From NCBI GenBank assembly GCA_010092845.1, contig JAADYW010000017.1, positions 1-33,007 of the forward strand: a stretch of DNA of 33,007 bases, written 5' to 3'. This stretch comes from Chloroflexota bacterium. Lineage in GTDB: Bacteria > Chloroflexota > Anaerolineae > Aggregatilineales > J027. Numbering within the stretch: the first letter of the stretch is position 1; every line of letters begins with the position of its first letter. This document shows positions 7,405-14,664 of this stretch, one piece after another. The notes under the pieces were generated by a model, which was not told the DNA's origin, made no database searches, and was given only the letters and a program-made list of their open reading frames with translations. Made by a program: the position numbers and the translations under genes.

Positions 7405-8304
7405 TTGAGCCAGCAAACCTCCGAGCCCGTGGCCAGTAATTCACCTGTGGCTGAAGCCGCGACCAGCAAGTCTGAGCGCTACCTGGCGTTCGCTATTCTA
7501 ACCATTACGGCTATCGTGATGATTGCAATGTTTCGCCTGGTCTATCCAGTAGGGGTGGATTGGGCCGAGACGTATTATCCAGCGATGCGTCATTTGGGCG
7601 CTCCCTATGCGCATAGCGACCTGGCTGGACTGCCCTGGATCCTCTTCTTCGTGCCTCATGCCTTACTCCCGCTCCAATGGGGCAATGCCCTCAACATTTT
7701 CCTGAATATCTCGGTGCCTCTCCTGTATATCCGGGTGAATCAGGGTGGGTGGTTCGCCATTCTGATCGTTTTCACCTCGTCCCTCTTTTTTGATCTGGCG
7801 CGGACCAACAACGTGGATTGGATTCCGCTGGTCGCTTTTCTCCTACCGCCAATATGGGGGCTCCCGCTGTTGTTGGCGAAGCCCCAAGCTGTTGGTGGCG
7901 CCGCGCTGATATGGTGGAAGCGCCAGCGCTTCAGCGTGCGGATGCTTGCACCTATGGTGGTGATTATTGTGGCCGCCATTGTGATTTGGGGAACACAACC
8001 GATTGACGGCATCAGGGACGTCAACCCGGGTAATACGGCCTGGAATTTTGCGCCGTGGCCGTTCTTCATACCCCTGGGGCTATATCTGCTATATCGGGGC
8101 TTCAAAGATGATGACGAAGTGTTGGCCGCCGCGGCGACACCCTTTATGGTGCCCTATCTTGCACCCTATAGCCTTGTTGCCCTGCTGACGGTGATTGCCT
8201 GTAAATATAGGCGAGAGGCACTGTACATTCACCTGGCCTTCTGGATGCACTTCATTGTTTACAGCCGGCGCCTTGAGATCATCCTCAACGAGTGCGGGTG
8301 CTAG
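7405..8304 (+). CDS. Multi-spanning membrane protein, possibly a short GT87-like (DUF2029) protein
   Basis: About 300 residues with roughly eight hydrophobic segments. Start chosen at TTG 7405 because GAGGGA lies 5-10 nt upstream; the ATG-less extension back to 7330 has no ribosome site. After a polar N-terminal tail come helices near residues 27-47 and 75-95, and further along PLLLAKPQAVGGAALIWW. The KPQ motif at the end of a helix and the DW pair (GVDWAETYYPAMRHL) after the first helix recall GT87/DUF2029 polyprenol-phosphate-mannose mannosyltransferases and related GT-C proteins, but the chain is shorter than the 380-450 residues usual for those and I cannot identify catalytic residues with confidence. 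It follows the PAP2 gene by 161 nt and converges on the PIN gene 23 nt away. The function is unassigned; a lipid- or cell-envelope-linked role is a guess. Confidence 0.75.
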   Translation: MSQQTSEPVASNSPVAEAATSKSERYLAFAILTITAIVMIAMFRLVYPVGVDWAETYYPAMRHLGAPYAHSDLAGLPWILFFVPHALLPLQWGNALNIFLNISVPLLYIRVNQGGWFAILIVFTSSLFFDLARTNNVDWIPLVAFLLPPIWGLPLLLAKPQAVGGAALIWWKRQRFSVRMLAPMVVIIVAAIVIWGTQPIDGIRDVNPGNTAWNFAPWPFFIPLGLYLLYRGFKDDDEVLAAAATPFMVPYLAPYSLVALLTVIACKYRREALYIHLAFWMHFIVYSRRLEIILNECGC

Positions 8305-8327
8305 GTCTGGAAGCTGTTCTTGCTGGC

Positions 8328-8765
8328 CTACCTGTCTCGGCTGTTGTGCGCCAGCCACTGGGCGGGAGTGAAGACGCGCAACTCGCCGCTATCCGGGGCC
8401 AGCAAGTGGGCATCATTGGAAATGAGGTCTGCATCAGCTATCGTTGCCAAAGCCGCGAACTTCCGATCATCGGCATCGGGAATCCAGTGAAAGCCCTGGG
8501 GATTGGTATCGCCAACGAATTCTGTCTCAGGCTGAAAAAGCTCCTCAAAGTCTCCCCAATCGAGTGGCGGAATCCGGGAGATGATCCTTCTGGATTCGCG
8601 GTAGGTGGCTTGATCCCATATCAAGTCAACCTCGCCATTACGGATCACCTCGATGATAAGGCCCGAATGGCTTTTCGGATTGAAACCAGCAGCGACCAGG
8701 ATGTTGGTATCAAGCACCACCCGGGTGGGTAGTTTTGGTAACTCAGCTACAGGTTGATCAGTCAT
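8328..8765 (-). CDS. PIN domain protein (putative toxin RNase, VapC-like superfamily)
   Basis: A 145-residue PIN-fold protein. Acidic active-site residues expected for a metal-dependent RNase are present: D19 in VVLDTNILVAA, E57 in YRESRRIIS, an acidic cluster PDADDRKFAALA (D97, D99, D100), and D118 in LISNDAHLL. The pattern matches the family often labelled 'toxin component of a toxin-antitoxin system, PIN family'. No antitoxin-sized frame precedes it: 8766-8945 on the minus strand has no credible ORF, so it is either an orphan or not a toxin. Transcription probably starts within about two bases of the ATG (see promoter), giving a leaderless message. It converges with the membrane-protein gene, leaving a 23-nt gap. 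Confidence 0.88.
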   Translation of the reverse strand: MTDQPVAELPKLPTRVVLDTNILVAAGFNPKSHSGLIIEVIRNGEVDLIWDQATYRESRRIISRIPPLDWGDFEELFQPETEFVGDTNPQGFHWIPDADDRKFAALATIADADLISNDAHLLAPDSGELRVFTPAQWLAHNSRDR

Positions 8766-8773
8766 ACTGGCGA

Positions 8774-8802
8774 ATTATACTGCCGGAGTAACCCTGTCTC
8801 AA
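8774..8802 (-). promoter_or_regulatory. Near-consensus sigma70-type promoter of the PIN gene
   Basis: On the minus strand TTGAGA (8802-8797) is followed after exactly 17 bases by a perfect TATAAT (8779-8774). Only eight bases separate the -10 box from the ATG at 8765, so the predicted start of transcription is at or within two bases of the start codon. No ribosome site fits in that gap. Confidence 0.75.
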
Positions 8803-9103
8803 ATGCCACGTTGTCAGAAAGTGAAATTTGTAAAAAATCTGCGGTCCTTCAGGGCAGGCAGCAAGAGCGTTAAGAAGTTATGAATAAGTCCTGAAGCATG
8901 CAGCATGTGTGCATTTGGCACACTTCACCAGGCGATGTTGCCCCTTTATCGACGCTGATAAAGCGATTCAACTACCTCAGGGTGATCTCCCTCGCTGAAA
9001 CTGAGGCGACAATTGCTGCTTATGCCAGTACTACACACTGGTGCCAACATACTTCTCACATCGGGAGCCTTTTTGCTTAAGTCTACTTGAATAATCGCTT
9101 CAT
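8803..9103. other. Intergenic stretch between PIN gene and large secreted protein gene
   Basis: About 300 nt with no supported gene. A 60-codon plus-strand frame at 8898-9080 has no recognisable features or ribosome site. The only structure I see is a small hairpin, GTGTGC (8907-8912) with GCACAC (8918-8923). The right end becomes AT-rich as it approaches the promoter at 9104-9131. Confidence 0.4.
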
Positions 9104-9131
9104 TTGATGCAATTAAGAACCATGCTATGAT
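9104..9131 (+). promoter_or_regulatory. Candidate promoter of the large secreted protein gene
   Basis: TTGATG (9104-9109) and TATGAT (9126-9131) are separated by 16 bases, close to a sigma70-type promoter. The predicted start of transcription is near 9138, leaving a leader of about 53 nt before the ATG at 9191. This argues against an upstream TTG at 9137 as the translation start. Confidence 0.5.
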
Positions 9132-9190
9132 TTCCATTGTTGGACGGCTCTTCATCTTCAAATAATAAGGGGTTAAGCGGACTAAACTCC

Positions 9191-12100
9191 ATGATAAACT
9201 TTCGTAGACTATTATCAGTGATAATGCTCTTCGGGGTCGTTGGGGCGTTCTCGGCTGCTCCGGCGCCAACCGCTCCCGAACCTGCGGCGGCTTCTCACGA
9301 TATCGTGCGTGAGAACCAAATGGCAGGCACGACCGACTGGCAAATTGAGGGTGTCAGTGATCCAGATACTCTCGCGCGCGAAGCGGCCAATCCTGATGGC
9401 TTTGGTGGCCCAAATCGGCCTGCGGCAGCCTGGACAGATGACCGTGACATCAAAGGGTATGCAAACCATACCAGCATCAACCAGGGCGATAGCATCAACT
9501 TCCACATCAGCACGACTCAATCTGGTTATGATATCGAGGTCTATCGGCTTGGCTGGTACGGGGGCAGCGGCGGGCGTTTGATTACCGCCGTGACCGGCTT
9601 GACAGGTAGTAATGAGCCGATCCCTAGCCCTGACCCCACCACAGGCATGATTGAAGCCAACTGGCCGGTATCCTATACCCTACAGACGGATACTGGCTGG
9701 GTAAGTGGCCTGTATCTGGCCAAGCTGATCGCTAGCAATGGCGCCGATAATTACATCTTCTTCGTCGTCCGTAACGATAGTAGCAATGCGGACATTCTAT
9801 TCCAGGTTGTTACCTCGACCTATCAGGCTTATAACAACTGGGGTGGCAAAAGCCTGTACGACTCGAACTCCGACAGCGGACGTTCATACAAAGTATCGTA
9901 CAACCGTCCCTATGAGCAGCGCAGTGGTGCTGGTTACGTGTTCGATGGCGACTATCAGCTCGCGCGGTGGCTAGAGCGCGAAGGCTACAGCGTAACCTAT
10001 GCGACCAATGAAGACCTCCATAGCAACCCCAATCTGCTGGATAATCACAAGGTCTTCCTCTCCAACTATCACGATGAATACTGGTCGTGGGAGATGCGGG
10101 AGAACATTACGGCTAGCCGTGACGCCGGTGTAGACCTTGCGTTCCTGACGTCTAACAATATCTACTGGCAAATCCGGTATGAAAACGTGGTGGATGGCCG
10201 TCCGCGGACGATTGTGTGTTATAAGGATGCCGCGCTGGATCCATTCAATGGCACTGTTGATGAGCACCTGACAACCGTTCTGTGGCGTGACCCGCCAGTA
10301 AACAAGCCCGAGAATGAGCTCCTGGGTGTGATGTATCATGGGGATTTTGGTGACACTATCCACTATGACTACATCGTCCAGAATGCGGACCATTGGATCT
10401 ACGATGGCACCAATCTCCAGAACGGCGACGCGATCCCTGAGGTGATTGGTGATGAGTACGACATGATCTTCGATAATGGCTTAACGCCGGCGAACCTCGT
10501 CGTGCTCTCCAGTTCACCGATTGCGGCCACCGGCGGTACGTCAAATGCTACGATCTATCAGGCGGGCAGTGGTGCCTATGTGTTCGACGCCTCTACCAAC
10601 CGCTGGGCCTTGAAGCTGGATGACACCAAATACGACACAGGGTCGGTGAGCGCGGATAGCAATATCGAGATCATGACCCGCAATCTTCTTGACGAGATGA
10701 TTGGCAGTTCACCCACGCCGCCGGCGACAATGGATGCTTACATCTACGATGATGCGTTGACGTGGGAATGGGATAACAACAACAGCCCGGCTGCGACGGT
10801 TGATTTTGGTAATACCTTGCCGGTCTATATGGGCACACGGTCGATCGCTTATACTGCTGACAGCGGTCAGAGTCTTAATCGCATCTCATTGCAGAATTTC
10901 ACCCTCTTCTCGACGTCTCCTTACGACACGTTTGAAATCACAATGCGTGCCACACAGGCCGGGCAACGCTACTATATCTACTTCTGGGATGAGAATAACA
11001 ACGGTCTTGGCAATGTCTACTTGCATAACTATGGTGGCGAGCCGGCTGTCGATAGCTGGACAACGTACCAGATTCCCCTGGTCGATCTCGGAGCGGTGGA
11101 CAAACAGATCAAGTACTTCTGGCTACGGCCAGTGGCTTCGAATCAGCCGCCGGTTTATATCGACGAGATCAAGTTCACAACGACGGTTATACCCGTCAGT
11201 GCACCGACCGACTTAAGTGCGGATGTTGTCTCAACGTCACAGATTGACCTCACCTGGACGGACAACGCCAACGATGAGACGGGCTACGAAGTCGAGCGCT
11301 CGATTGATGGCGGTGCCTGGACAACGCTGGCTGTTCTGGCAGCAAATAGCGAGGCTTATTCTGATACCACCGTTAGCTATGGCAATGAATATCGCTACCG
11401 CGTCCGGGCTGAGCGCAGCGGTGTTTACTCCGATTACTCCAACATCGTAACCCCCGACTTCCTGGAGATAATCGAGGCCGAGGCGCCACAGGTTATTGCT
11501 GACGGAAACTGGACCAACAACAACGATGCTTCTGCCAGTGGTGGGGTTTTCCTGACGGCAGGCACTCAGGATGACTCGCTGACGCTGATTTTCGCTGGTC
11601 CGCGCCTGGATGTTGTCTATGTAGCCGGGCCCGCCTATGGCGCGTTCAATATCGAGATCGACGGCACAATCGTCCGCACAGTCGATAGCAATTACCCCAC
11701 GCTAAGCTATGGTCTTGAAGCGACGATAGATTATCTGGCCGACGAAACCCACATTGTACGCATCATCCCGGTAGGCGGCACTGTTGCCCTTGACGCCTTC
11801 GAAGCTGTCATCAGCGGGAGCGAAACGGCACCAGCCGTGCCCTCATTAACCACCCCGGCGAACAATGCGACGATTGAAACAACAACGCCCACATTCTCCT
11901 GGTCAGAGGTCAGTGACGCGACGCATTACGAGCTCTGGGTCACGTCAGGTAGTGGGACCGCCTCCCGCGAGTGGTATACCAGTGCTGTGTTGAGCTGTGA
12001 TGGTGGTGTCTGCTCCACCGCTCTGGATAACGAACTGACCAACCTGGAAAGCTACGACTGGCAGGTCCGGGCTGCCAATCGTGGTGGAAGCAGTGCGTGG

Positions 12101-14551
12101 AGTGCTAGCCGCGACTTCACGATTGATTTGCCGGTCCCGGATGTGATTATCCTCACTGCACCATCAGGTGAGGTGAGCGATACCTTTACACCAACCTACC
12201 AGTGGGAAAGCGATGATATCGCTGACTCCTACGAACTCGTCGTTAACGATAGTCAGGATGCCGTCGTGTTACAGGAGACGTATCCAGCGTCCGTATGCGG
12301 TGGGGCAGCATGTGGCGTTACGCCATCAACCCAACTTGGGCACGGCAACTTTACCTGGAAAGTGCGTGGCATCAATGCGATTGGTGAAGGCCCCTGGGGC
12401 ACGCCGGAAGCTTTCGAGATCGTTACGGGTATCGTCGAATACAATGCGCCGACGGATGAAGTTATCGTAACCAATCCCGTTTTCGAATGGACTAAAGCCG
12501 TTTACACCGAGTGGTACCGGCTCCAGGTCCTGGACGACGCCCAGGCTGTGGTTCACGATCAATGGTATCAGGATGGTGCGGCCGTCGATTGCAGCAGCGG
12601 GACCTGCGCAGTTAATGCTGGCCTGAACCTGGCGACCGGCGCCTACACCTGGCGTATCCAGGCCTGGGCGACTCTGTTTGGCGCTGCGCCCTGGAACCCT
12701 GATCAGGCCTTTACCGTTGTCACTACTGAGCCGCTGGCGCCGATTGGCGGCACGACCCTGCAACCGGCTGGTGGCCAGGTTACTTTCGAATTCCGCGAGT
12801 TGAGCGGCATCACCGAGTATGAAATCTGGGTCAACGACAGCGCTGGCAAATTCTATAACCAGCTCATCACCCCCGATTCCTGCGCCACCCAGCGCTGCGA
12901 GTTCACACCCGCCACGCCATTCCCTAGTGCCGACTATACCTGGTGGGTGCGCGGCAAGAGCGGTAACCAGGTCAGCAATTGGAGTGCATCCGCTACCTTC
13001 AAGACGAGCATTCCTGCCCCCGACATCCCCACCGGCCTAAGCGACAGCCTCCATGATGGCGACAGCCGCGCGGAATTGCGCTGGGGCGAAGCTGCGCGCG
13101 CGACCTGGTATCTCATTGAGATACGCCTTGGATCCCAAACGGGTACCATTGTCCATAGCGAGTGGTACGCGCTCACCGAGCTTCACAAGTCCGGTAGCGA
13201 TTACATCCGCAGCATCGATCTCAGTCAGCCAGGGAGCTATCACTGGCACGTCAAATCCTGGTCACCAGATGGCCAGAGCGGCTGGAGCGCCTGGGACAGC
13301 TTCACTGTCGATCCAATTAGCCTTGTGACCGTCATTGACACTACCCAGGATGAGGCAACTGGCCGCGGTGATTTCGTCTACACCTGGAACCGCCCCGACA
13401 ACCGCGTCGAGTGGTATCGGCTGCGGATCGGCCAATATGATGAGGTCACTGAACGCCGACTTAGCGTTGTCCACGATGAATGGTACCCGGTGGGTGGCAC
13501 TAGCGCCTTGTCATGTAACGCTTCGCAGTGTGACTTAGATCCGGGTCTGTTTCTCAAGAATGGTTTCTACCGCGTTTGGGTAGGATCTTGGGCTCCGGTC
13601 GACCCTGAGGATAACTGGAACGACATGCCTGATCGCCTGGAATTGAACCTCAATCTGCCGGTGCCGGGCAAGGTGACCACCGGCTTCAATGTCGATCTGA
13701 CCGCACCGGACCAGCCTGAATTCCAGTGGGATGATGTCAGCGATGCTGCCTGGTACCAGCTCTGGATCAAGTCACCCTCTGGCAACAAGCTCTTCGCCCA
13801 GTGGTACCTGCGCCAGGATATCTGCTCGGGTGGCGACTGCGCCGTGACACCTGATATCTATTTTGGCAGCGGGGTACACACCTGGTGGGTCCAGACCTAC
13901 GGTCCGGCTGGTGCCGGGCCCTGGAGCGATGAGCAGGAAGTTGATATTCCAGGCGCTACGGTGCCAGGAACCCCAAGCCTCCAGCAGCCTTCGGGGCAGG
14001 TCACCAACACGCTGACGCCAGACTTTGTCTGGGACCGCATGCCCAACGCTACACGCTACGAACTATGGGTGAACCGCAGCGGATCCAAGTATTACAGTGT
14101 CTGGGTGCCGGCTAGCGCCTGTCCCAGCGATCCGTGTAGCTATACCCCCAGCTTCGAACTCGACAAGAACGGGACCTACGATGCCTGGGTGCGGGCTGCC
14201 AATACCAGCGGCAGCAGCGACTGGAGCAGCAGCGCGCAACAATTCAGCGTCCAGATGAACCTGGCCCCCGCACCAACGCTCTCTGCACCGGCCGACAACG
14301 CGGTTCTGTGGGGACCAGCTACCTTCACCTGGAGCGATGTCGACACTGCGACGTGGTTCTATCTGATGATTGACCAGGATAGTGCCCAGTACCAGTACAC
14401 GTGGTATAACGACGAGGCCGCCCAGTGCGGTGCGGGCTCCTGCTCGGTAGAAGTTAATCTTCCGCCGGGGACCTACACCTGGTCGGTGCGGTCATGGAAC
14501 GCCTCCGGCGACGGCGGCACCTCATCGTCGCGTTCCGTCACGATCTACTAG
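9191..14551 (+). CDS. Giant secreted protein: DMFase-beta-like domain, CBM-like and FN3 modules, nine Cys-pair repeats
   Basis: A 1786-residue exported protein. A signal peptide is visible (RR, then a hydrophobic run ending AFSAAPAP, residues about 1-24). Residues about 35-505 resemble the C-terminal domain of the N,N-dimethylformamidase beta subunit: YRLGWYGGSGGR, TYQAYNNWGGKSLY, and the conserved SNYHDEYWSWEMREN. A beta-sandwich module recalling carbohydrate-binding domains follows at about 514-663, one FN3 domain (about 670-755), another sandwich module (about 757-875), then nine ~100-residue repeats (about 882-1786). Each repeat has the FN3-like pattern FxWxxVxxAxxYELWV...EWY...YxWxVRxxN. 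Eight of nine carry a CxxxxC pair. No membrane anchor or sorting signal is seen at the C-terminus, which ends directly after the last repeat. It is monocistronic with a hairpin downstream. Amidase activity is not established; adhesion or polymer binding is an inference from the modules. Confidence 0.85.
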   Translation: MINFRRLLSVIMLFGVVGAFSAAPAPTAPEPAAASHDIVRENQMAGTTDWQIEGVSDPDTLAREAANPDGFGGPNRPAAAWTDDRDIKGYANHTSINQGDSINFHISTTQSGYDIEVYRLGWYGGSGGRLITAVTGLTGSNEPIPSPDPTTGMIEANWPVSYTLQTDTGWVSGLYLAKLIASNGADNYIFFVVRNDSSNADILFQVVTSTYQAYNNWGGKSLYDSNSDSGRSYKVSYNRPYEQRSGAGYVFDGDYQLARWLEREGYSVTYATNEDLHSNPNLLDNHKVFLSNYHDEYWSWEMRENITASRDAGVDLAFLTSNNIYWQIRYENVVDGRPRTIVCYKDAALDPFNGTVDEHLTTVLWRDPPVNKPENELLGVMYHGDFGDTIHYDYIVQNADHWIYDGTNLQNGDAIPEVIGDEYDMIFDNGLTPANLVVLSSSPIAATGGTSNATIYQAGSGAYVFDASTNRWALKLDDTKYDTGSVSADSNIEIMTRNLLDEMIGSSPTPPATMDAYIYDDALTWEWDNNNSPAATVDFGNTLPVYMGTRSIAYTADSGQSLNRISLQNFTLFSTSPYDTFEITMRATQAGQRYYIYFWDENNNGLGNVYLHNYGGEPAVDSWTTYQIPLVDLGAVDKQIKYFWLRPVASNQPPVYIDEIKFTTTVIPVSAPTDLSADVVSTSQIDLTWTDNANDETGYEVERSIDGGAWTTLAVLAANSEAYSDTTVSYGNEYRYRVRAERSGVYSDYSNIVTPDFLEIIEAEAPQVIADGNWTNNNDASASGGVFLTAGTQDDSLTLIFAGPRLDVVYVAGPAYGAFNIEIDGTIVRTVDSNYPTLSYGLEATIDYLADETHIVRIIPVGGTVALDAFEAVISGSETAPAVPSLTTPANNATIETTTPTFSWSEVSDATHYELWVTSGSGTASREWYTSAVLSCDGGVCSTALDNELTNLESYDWQVRAANRGGSSAWSASRDFTIDLPVPDVIILTAPSGEVSDTFTPTYQWESDDIADSYELVVNDSQDAVVLQETYPASVCGGAACGVTPSTQLGHGNFTWKVRGINAIGEGPWGTPEAFEIVTGIVEYNAPTDEVIVTNPVFEWTKAVYTEWYRLQVLDDAQAVVHDQWYQDGAAVDCSSGTCAVNAGLNLATGAYTWRIQAWATLFGAAPWNPDQAFTVVTTEPLAPIGGTTLQPAGGQVTFEFRELSGITEYEIWVNDSAGKFYNQLITPDSCATQRCEFTPATPFPSADYTWWVRGKSGNQVSNWSASATFKTSIPAPDIPTGLSDSLHDGDSRAELRWGEAARATWYLIEIRLGSQTGTIVHSEWYALTELHKSGSDYIRSIDLSQPGSYHWHVKSWSPDGQSGWSAWDSFTVDPISLVTVIDTTQDEATGRGDFVYTWNRPDNRVEWYRLRIGQYDEVTERRLSVVHDEWYPVGGTSALSCNASQCDLDPGLFLKNGFYRVWVGSWAPVDPEDNWNDMPDRLELNLNLPVPGKVTTGFNVDLTAPDQPEFQWDDVSDAAWYQLWIKSPSGNKLFAQWYLRQDICSGGDCAVTPDIYFGSGVHTWWVQTYGPAGAGPWSDEQEVDIPGATVPGTPSLQQPSGQVTNTLTPDFVWDRMPNATRYELWVNRSGSKYYSVWVPASACPSDPCSYTPSFELDKNGTYDAWVRAANTSGSSDWSSSAQQFSVQMNLAPAPTLSAPADNAVLWGPATFTWSDVDTATWFYLMIDQDSAQYQYTWYNDEAAQCGAGSCSVEVNLPPGTYTWSVRSWNASGDGGTSSSRSVTIY
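11836..14548 (+). repeat. Nine tandem FN3-like repeats encoded in the secreted protein gene
   Basis: Nine units of about 290-310 bp each, diverged at the DNA level but clear in protein. Shared marks: a proline-rich start, a core W (FSW, YQW, FEW, FVW or FTW), a YELW-like strand, an EWY/QWY/TWY motif, a CxxxxC pair, a Y-x-W-x-V-R strand and a final FTV-like strand. Cys pairs are seen as CDGGVC, CGGAAC, CSSGTC, CATQRC, CNASQC, CSGGDC, CPSDPC and CGAGSC. The fifth unit lacks the pair. Confidence 0.85.
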
Positions 14552-14568
14552 CACCACCGCCTCTCACG

Positions 14569-14601
14569 CGAGCATGGGGCTGTGATTTGGCCCCATGCTC
14601 G
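14569..14601. terminator. Strong hairpin after the giant secreted protein gene
   Basis: CGAGCATGGGGC (14569-14580) pairs perfectly with GCCCCATGCTCG (14590-14601) around a nine-base loop, giving a 12-bp GC-rich stem 18 nt after the stop codon. There is no T run on the plus strand, so it may act as an mRNA-stabilising 3' structure or a factor-assisted terminator. It also lies 64-96 nt beyond the stop of the convergent cheR-like gene. Confidence 0.6.
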
Positions 14602-14664
14602 TCCGTGCGCTCTAATCATCTCATGGACCTCTTGAGCACTGCAATGGCCCCGGTCAGTCCTGAG

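Noticed and set aside
8328-8765. PIN gene as part of a vapBC toxin-antitoxin pair
   Set aside because: No small antitoxin-like frame lies upstream or overlaps it on the same strand, so I only call it an orphan PIN protein.
8898-9080. 60-codon plus-strand frame between the PIN gene and the giant gene
   Set aside because: No ribosome site, no recognisable features and it overlaps the region approaching a promoter; treated as intergenic.
9137-9190. TTG at 9137 as start of the giant secreted protein
   Set aside because: It coincides with the predicted transcription start, has no ribosome site, and would place 18 polar residues before an otherwise normal signal peptide.
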